Source: Rheinheimera sp. EpRS3
Lineage (GTDB): Bacteria; Pseudomonadota; Gammaproteobacteria; Enterobacterales; Alteromonadaceae
Reading direction: 5' to 3'
Length of the DNA stretch: 64,000 nt
NCBI RefSeq assembly: GCF_001513785.1
Contig: NZ_LNQS01000010.1
Location: 496,001-560,000, forward strand
Shown: in pieces, positions 58,460 through 64,000 of the stretch
Layout of the letters: every line of letters begins with the position of its first letter
Numbering within the stretch: position 1 is the first letter of the stretch
Notes under the pieces: generated by a model
What the model was told of the DNA's origin: nothing
The model's database searches: none
What the model saw: the letters and a program-made list of their open reading frames with translations, nothing else
Translations under genes and position numbers: made by a program

Positions 58460-60373
58460 GTGAAACGGATGGTTTTAATACTGAGTAACCTGCTCCTGAT
58501 GCCGCTTGCTGCGGCATCTGTGTCTTCCGAGGCAGCGTTACGCAATGAATTTTTACAGGCTGAGCGCCAGATTGGCAGCCTGAAAACTGAACAAGCACAA
58601 AAAGTGCTGGAAAAATTTGCCGGTTATCCGTTGCAACCTTATTTGCAGCAACGCCGTTTACAGCAATTTTTAACTGCCGATGAGCGCATTGCCACATTTT
58701 TGCAGCAATACCAAAAAACACCGATGGACTGGCCATTGCGTAAACCCTGGCTGCTGGATTTAGCCCGCAGACAAAAAGCCGCTACTTATCTGGCCAATTA
58801 TAACGGCTCTAACGATGCTGAGCTCGAATGCCATGCACTGCGCTTTAAGCTGGCGGATAAAAATGCCAATACCAAAGCCATTTGGCCCGAGGTGGCCCGC
58901 TTGTGGGTAGTGGGCAAATCGCAACCTAAAGCTTGTGATTTCTTGTTTTCGGCTTGGCGCAAAGCCGGCCAGCAAACGCCAGAGCGGGTGTGGCAGCGCA
59001 TCCGTTTATCTGCCGAAGGCGGTGATGCAGCTTTAATTCGGTATCTGAAAACCCAGTTACCGGCAGATCAGCAATATCTGGCTGATATGTACTTAAGAAC
59101 GCGGCAAAACCCCGCAGTGATTAGCAGTGCAAAGTTTTTTCCGCTGAAAAAAGTAAATGAGCGTGACGTGCTGGCGTATGGCCTGAAGCGGCTGATCTGG
59201 CGGGATCCTGATAAAGCCCTGACACTATGGCAGAAATTTATTAACGACCCATATTTCACCGAGGCGCAGCGGCTGGATGTACGGCGCCAGTTTGCTATAG
59301 CACTGGCCAGTAAAGGTGATGAAAGAGCTGCAGTTTGGTTTAAACAACTGCCGCCCGAGCTTATTGATAATATGCTGGCGCACTGGCAGGTAAGCCATGC
59401 CCTGGCGCAACTGGACTGGCCTAAGGTACAGCAGGTTATTGAGGCCTTTCCGGCTGATATTGCTAAAGACAGCAGTTGGCGCTACTGGTTAGCACGGGCT
59501 TATGAGCAACAAGGCCATGCAGATAAAGCCAAACCGTTGTTTGAGGCACTGGCATTGCAGCGGCATTTTTATGGCTTTATGGCTGCAGCAAAACTGGGCC
59601 TGCCGCCCAGCCTGGCGCATGCGCCTGTTACCGTGTCAGAAGATGAGCTAAAAACCCTGAAACAGCACCCGGCAGTAAAGCGGGCGCAAGAGTGGCTGGC
59701 GCTGGGGCGGTTAACCGAAGCGCGGCGCGAGTGGAATCACTTGCAAGACACTTCAGACGAGCAGCAAAAACTGGTGTCGGCCAAACTGGCGCATCAACTG
59801 CAATGGTACGAGCGGGCGATATTCTCACTGGCCGATGTCGGTTACTGGGACGATGTTGAACTGCGGTTTCCACTAGCGTATCAAAATGAAATAACGCAAT
59901 CAGCGGCGAAAGTGGATATAGAATCCGGCTGGGCCATGGCGATTGCCCGGCGCGAAAGCTCTTTTATGGCAGATGCTAACTCGCCGGTAGGGGCGCGTGG
60001 CCTGATGCAACTAATGCCGGCCACCGCGCGCGAAATTGCGAAAAAACCGGTGCAACTCACGCAACTTTATAACCCGGTGATCAATATCGATTACGGTACC
60101 GATTACCTGAATTACCTGCGTAAACGCAACGACGGCAACCTGTTAATGGCCACAGCAGCCTATAACGCCGGGTACAGCAGGGTTAAGCAATGGATCCCGA
60201 AAACTCATGCGCTACCGGCTGATGTCTGGGTTGAAACTATTCCATATCGCGAGACCCGCGACTATGTAAAGGCGGTAATGGCGTATTACCAAATTTACAA
60301 TATACGGCTAAATACCCCGACAGATGTGTTTAAACCACTGACCACAATGCAGATTGGGGTCGTGGTGGAATAA
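58460..60373 (+). CDS. slt: Soluble lytic murein transglycosylase
   Basis: A 637-residue periplasmic enzyme that cleaves peptidoglycan to 1,6-anhydro products. A signal peptide (VLILSNLLLMPLAAASV) is followed by a helical superhelix (~40-450) and a C-terminal lysozyme-like domain with the catalytic ARRESSFMADANSPVGARGLMQLMPATA. The GTG at 58460 is likely the start; an in-frame GTG/ATG choice nearby is possible. Confidence 0.93.
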   Translation: MKRMVLILSNLLLMPLAAASVSSEAALRNEFLQAERQIGSLKTEQAQKVLEKFAGYPLQPYLQQRRLQQFLTADERIATFLQQYQKTPMDWPLRKPWLLDLARRQKAATYLANYNGSNDAELECHALRFKLADKNANTKAIWPEVARLWVVGKSQPKACDFLFSAWRKAGQQTPERVWQRIRLSAEGGDAALIRYLKTQLPADQQYLADMYLRTRQNPAVISSAKFFPLKKVNERDVLAYGLKRLIWRDPDKALTLWQKFINDPYFTEAQRLDVRRQFAIALASKGDERAAVWFKQLPPELIDNMLAHWQVSHALAQLDWPKVQQVIEAFPADIAKDSSWRYWLARAYEQQGHADKAKPLFEALALQRHFYGFMAAAKLGLPPSLAHAPVTVSEDELKTLKQHPAVKRAQEWLALGRLTEARREWNHLQDTSDEQQKLVSAKLAHQLQWYERAIFSLADVGYWDDVELRFPLAYQNEITQSAAKVDIESGWAMAIARRESSFMADANSPVGARGLMQLMPATAREIAKKPVQLTQLYNPVINIDYGTDYLNYLRKRNDGNLLMATAAYNAGYSRVKQWIPKTHALPADVWVETIPYRETRDYVKAVMAYYQIYNIRLNTPTDVFKPLTTMQIGVVVE

Positions 60374-61744
<1,371 letters not shown>

Positions 61745-61766
61745 GCCACAGGGACGCCGTTAAGGT

Positions 61767-63218
61767 ATGCAATACCGTTCGATAATCCGGATCCTGGGGC
61801 TGCTGATTGGCATTTTCAGCATCACCATGATCCCACCGGCATTTGTCGCCTACTGGTATAACGACGGTGCCGGTGTGCCTTTTATGCTGTCCTTTCTGTT
61901 AAGTCTGCTGATTGGTTTTGTGATCTGGTATCCGAACCGGCAATACAAAGCCGAGCTAAAGGTGCGGGACGGCTTTCTTATCGTGGTGTTGTTCTGGACT
62001 GTGCTGGGTACTGTGGGCAGCATACCGCTGATGCTGGCCAGTAATCCGCAGTTAAGCGTGGCCGGGGCGATGTTTGAAGCGTTTTCCGGCCTTACCACCA
62101 CAGGGGCTACTGTCCTTACCGGTATTGAGTTTCTGCCCAAAGCCATTTTGTTTTACCGCCAGCAACTGCAATGGTTGGGCGGCATGGGTATTATCGTATT
62201 GGCAGTAGCCATATTGCCAATGTTGGGTGTCGGGGGCATGCAGCTGTACCGTGCAGAAACGCCGGGGCCGGTGAAAGACAACAAGATGACACCGCGCATA
62301 GCCGATACCGCCAAGCATTTATGGTATATCTATCTGGCGTTAACGCTAAGCTGCATGCTGGCGTTTTATCTGGCCGGGATGAACTGGTTTGATGCTATTT
62401 GCCATGCATTTTCTACCGTGGCTATTGGTGGGTTTTCAACTTACGATGCCAGCATTGGCCATTTTCAAAGCCCGGTAATTAATGCTATTTGTGTCATATT
62501 TCTGCTGCTTAGTGCGGTAAATTTTCCACTGCACTTTGCCGCTATTCGCGGCAAAAGTGTCAGCACCTACTTTCGTGACCCGGAATTTAAAGCCTTTTTA
62601 ATTATTCAGGCGGCTCTGGTGCTGATTTGTTTTTTTGTTTTGCTTGAAACCAATGTCTACAGAACCACGGCAGAAGCTCTGAATCATGGCATTTTTCAGG
62701 CGGTATCTATTTCTACAACGGCAGGTTTTGCTACCGATAGCTTTGCTGTGTGGCCGTTGTTTTTACCTATATTGTTAATATTCTCCAGCTTTATCGGTGG
62801 TTGTGCCGGTTCTACTGGTGGTGGCTTGAAGGTTGTGCGGGTGGTGTTATTGTTCTTGCAGGGCACGCGCGAGCTCAACCGGCTTATTCATCCGCGGGCG
62901 GTTTACGCTATCAAACTGGGGCGTCGTGCTGTACCAGATCGTATTGTTGAAGCAGTATGGGGCTTTTTTGCTGCCTATGCGCTGGTGTTTGTCGTTACTA
63001 TGTTGCTGCTGTTGCTCACCGGGCTGGACAATATTACTGCTTTTACCGCCACTGCAGCCTGTTTAAATAATCTTGGCCCCGGCCTGGGTGAAGTTGCGGC
63101 TAACTTTGGCTCTATTCCTGACAGCAGTAAATGGATTCTGATTGTAGCGATGGTGTTTGGCCGGCTGGAAATATTTACCCTTTTGGTGCTATTTACACCG
63201 GCCTTCTGGAAAGATTAG
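61767..63218 (+). CDS. trkH: Trk potassium uptake channel subunit TrkH
   Basis: A 483-residue membrane protein with the four pore repeats of TrkH/TrkG. Filter-like loops include [43 protein letters not shown] and [11 protein letters not shown]. It imports K+ with TrkA as cytosolic gate. It overlaps convergent trkA by four bases. Confidence 0.96.
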   Translation: MQYRSIIRILGLLIGIFSITMIPPAFVAYWYNDGAGVPFMLSFLLSLLIGFVIWYPNRQYKAELKVRDGFLIVVLFWTVLGTVGSIPLMLASNPQLSVAGAMFEAFSGLTTTGATVLTGIEFLPKAILFYRQQLQWLGGMGIIVLAVAILPMLGVGGMQLYRAETPGPVKDNKMTPRIADTAKHLWYIYLALTLSCMLAFYLAGMNWFDAICHAFSTVAIGGFSTYDASIGHFQSPVINAICVIFLLLSAVNFPLHFAAIRGKSVSTYFRDPEFKAFLIIQAALVLICFFVLLETNVYRTTAEALNHGIFQAVSISTTAGFATDSFAVWPLFLPILLIFSSFIGGCAGSTGGGLKVVRVVLLFLQGTRELNRLIHPRAVYAIKLGRRAVPDRIVEAVWGFFAAYALVFVVTMLLLLLTGLDNITAFTATAACLNNLGPGLGEVAANFGSIPDSSKWILIVAMVFGRLEIFTLLVLFTPAFWKD

Positions 63219-64000
63219 ATAAAAATAGCGCTAACCTGAAACAGCTTTTCTACTTCGACGATGTGCTTTTTATCTACCATAAACAAAATTATATGGTCAT
63301 TGGTTTCAATAACGGTGCTGTCGTGGGCAATAACCACCTCATCGCCGCGCACTACAGCGCCAATAGTAGTGCCGGGCGGCAATTTAATGCTGCCGATGGC
63401 TTTACCTACCACTTTGCTGGTGTTGCTGTCGCCATGGGCAATGGCTTCAATAGCTTCGGCGGCGCCGCGACGTAGCGAGTATACGTTTACGATATCACCA
63501 CGGCGGATATGAGTTAGCAATGCAGAAATAGTGGCTTGCTGCGGAGATACGGCAATATCCACTTCGCCACCTTGCAGTAAATCGACATAGGCGCCGCGTT
63601 TAATCAGCACCATGGTTTTTTGTGCACCCATCCTTTTGGCTAACATGGCCGACATAATATTGGCTTCATCGTCGTTGGTAACGGCGATAAACACATCTAC
63701 CTGCTCGATGTTTTCTTCTTCCAGCAGCTCCGGATCTGAGGCATCACCAACATACACTACGGTATTATCCAGCGCGCTGGACAAAAACTCGGCCCGCTCT
63801 TTGCCACGTTCAATTAACTTAACGCTGTGGGTTTTTTCCAATGCCCGTGCCAGGCCAAAACCCACATTACCACCACCGGCGATCATAATACGGCGGTAGC
63901 TGCGTTCCAGCTTTTGCAGCTCGCTCATTACCGCGCGGATATGCTTGGTAGCAGCGACGAAAAACACTTCGTCGTCGGCTTCAATAATAGTGGTACCCAG
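63215..64000 (-). CDS. trkA: Trk regulatory subunit TrkA, C-terminal part (5' end outside window)
   Basis: The frame is open at the right edge; about 262 residues of a protein normally ~458 long are present. The second RCK Rossmann domain begins [19 protein letters not shown], followed by the TrkA_C domain ([19 protein letters not shown] ... [13 protein letters not shown]). Cytosolic NAD(H)/nucleotide-binding gate of the TrkH channel. Convergent to trkH, unlike the usual separate loci. Confidence 0.95.
   Translation of the reverse strand: MGTTIIEADDEVFFVAATKHIRAVMSELQKLERSYRRIMIAGGGNVGFGLARALEKTHSVKLIERGKERAEFLSSALDNTVVYVGDASDPELLEEENIEQVDVFIAVTNDDEANIMSAMLAKRMGAQKTMVLIKRGAYVDLLQGGEVDIAVSPQQATISALLTHIRRGDIVNVYSLRRGAAEAIEAIAHGDSNTSKVVGKAIGSIKLPPGTTIGAVVRGDEVVIAHDSTVIETNDHIILFMVDKKHIVEVEKLFQVSAIFI

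Overview
The window looks like a chromosomal segment of a marine or freshwater gammaproteobacterium of the Alteromonadales / Rheinheimera-Alishewanella type. The reasons are the block rpmH-rnpA-yidD-yidC-mnmE opposite dnaA-dnaN-recF-gyrB, glyQ-glyS, fadBA, trkH/trkA, Vibrio/Shewanella-type flgP/flgT, and an assimilatory nirBD-cobA cluster with a NasR-type regulator. The genus is an inference.

Layout. 1-5251 is ordinary chromosome: an M1 peptidase fragment, a DUF6702-like protein, trxC, a YbhB/YbcL protein, an MFS transporter and an aldo/keto reductase. 5573-24277 is an integrated island of about 18.7 kb, visibly more AT-rich than its surroundings. 24260-34655 is the conserved replication and translation block. 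34706-38421 holds a winged-helix regulator and an flgH-flgP-flgT operon. 38580-42682 holds glyQS and a diguanylate cyclase. 43227-51379 is a nitrite assimilation region (nirBD-cobA, nirC, a phosphatase-kinase fusion, nasR) in which both nirB and nirC have terminator-like leaders. 51392-54396 is a small second accessory patch with antitoxin remnants and a second anti-phage-type dCTP deaminase. 54401-64000 is tusA, fadA, fadB, slt, pepQ, trkH and the C-terminal part of trkA.

The island. It sits in the 3' end of mnmE, the site also used by SGI1-type islands. An integrase (22944-24083) lies beside mnmE. At the far end, 5573-5590 still encodes the displaced last codons FCIGK-stop of the original mnmE. 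From the far end inward the island carries: a MazF/PemK-like gene with an unknown partner; an AlpA-like HTH gene and a DUF927 helicase; an array of gene modules each bounded by the perfect palindrome AATTTGGCATGCCAAATT (five copies, 10563-14354), next to a second, unrelated tyrosine recombinase (14385-15248); a ubiquitin-like conjugation operon (triple ubiquitin-like-E2 fusion, JAB-E1 fusion, DUF6527, multispanning membrane protein); and a divergent RHH-GNAT-XRE-ImmA operon with helically phased operator repeats.

The most notable points are: (1) the palindrome-bounded, mixed-orientation modules beside a short tyrosine recombinase, which look like an integron-like cassette array; (2) two dCTP deaminase loci, one in the island and one outside, each followed by an overlapping, unannotated small ORF sharing a W-P-x-W motif; (3) the ubiquitin-like operon with an added membrane protein as possible effector; and (4) several structured non-coding elements in the island.
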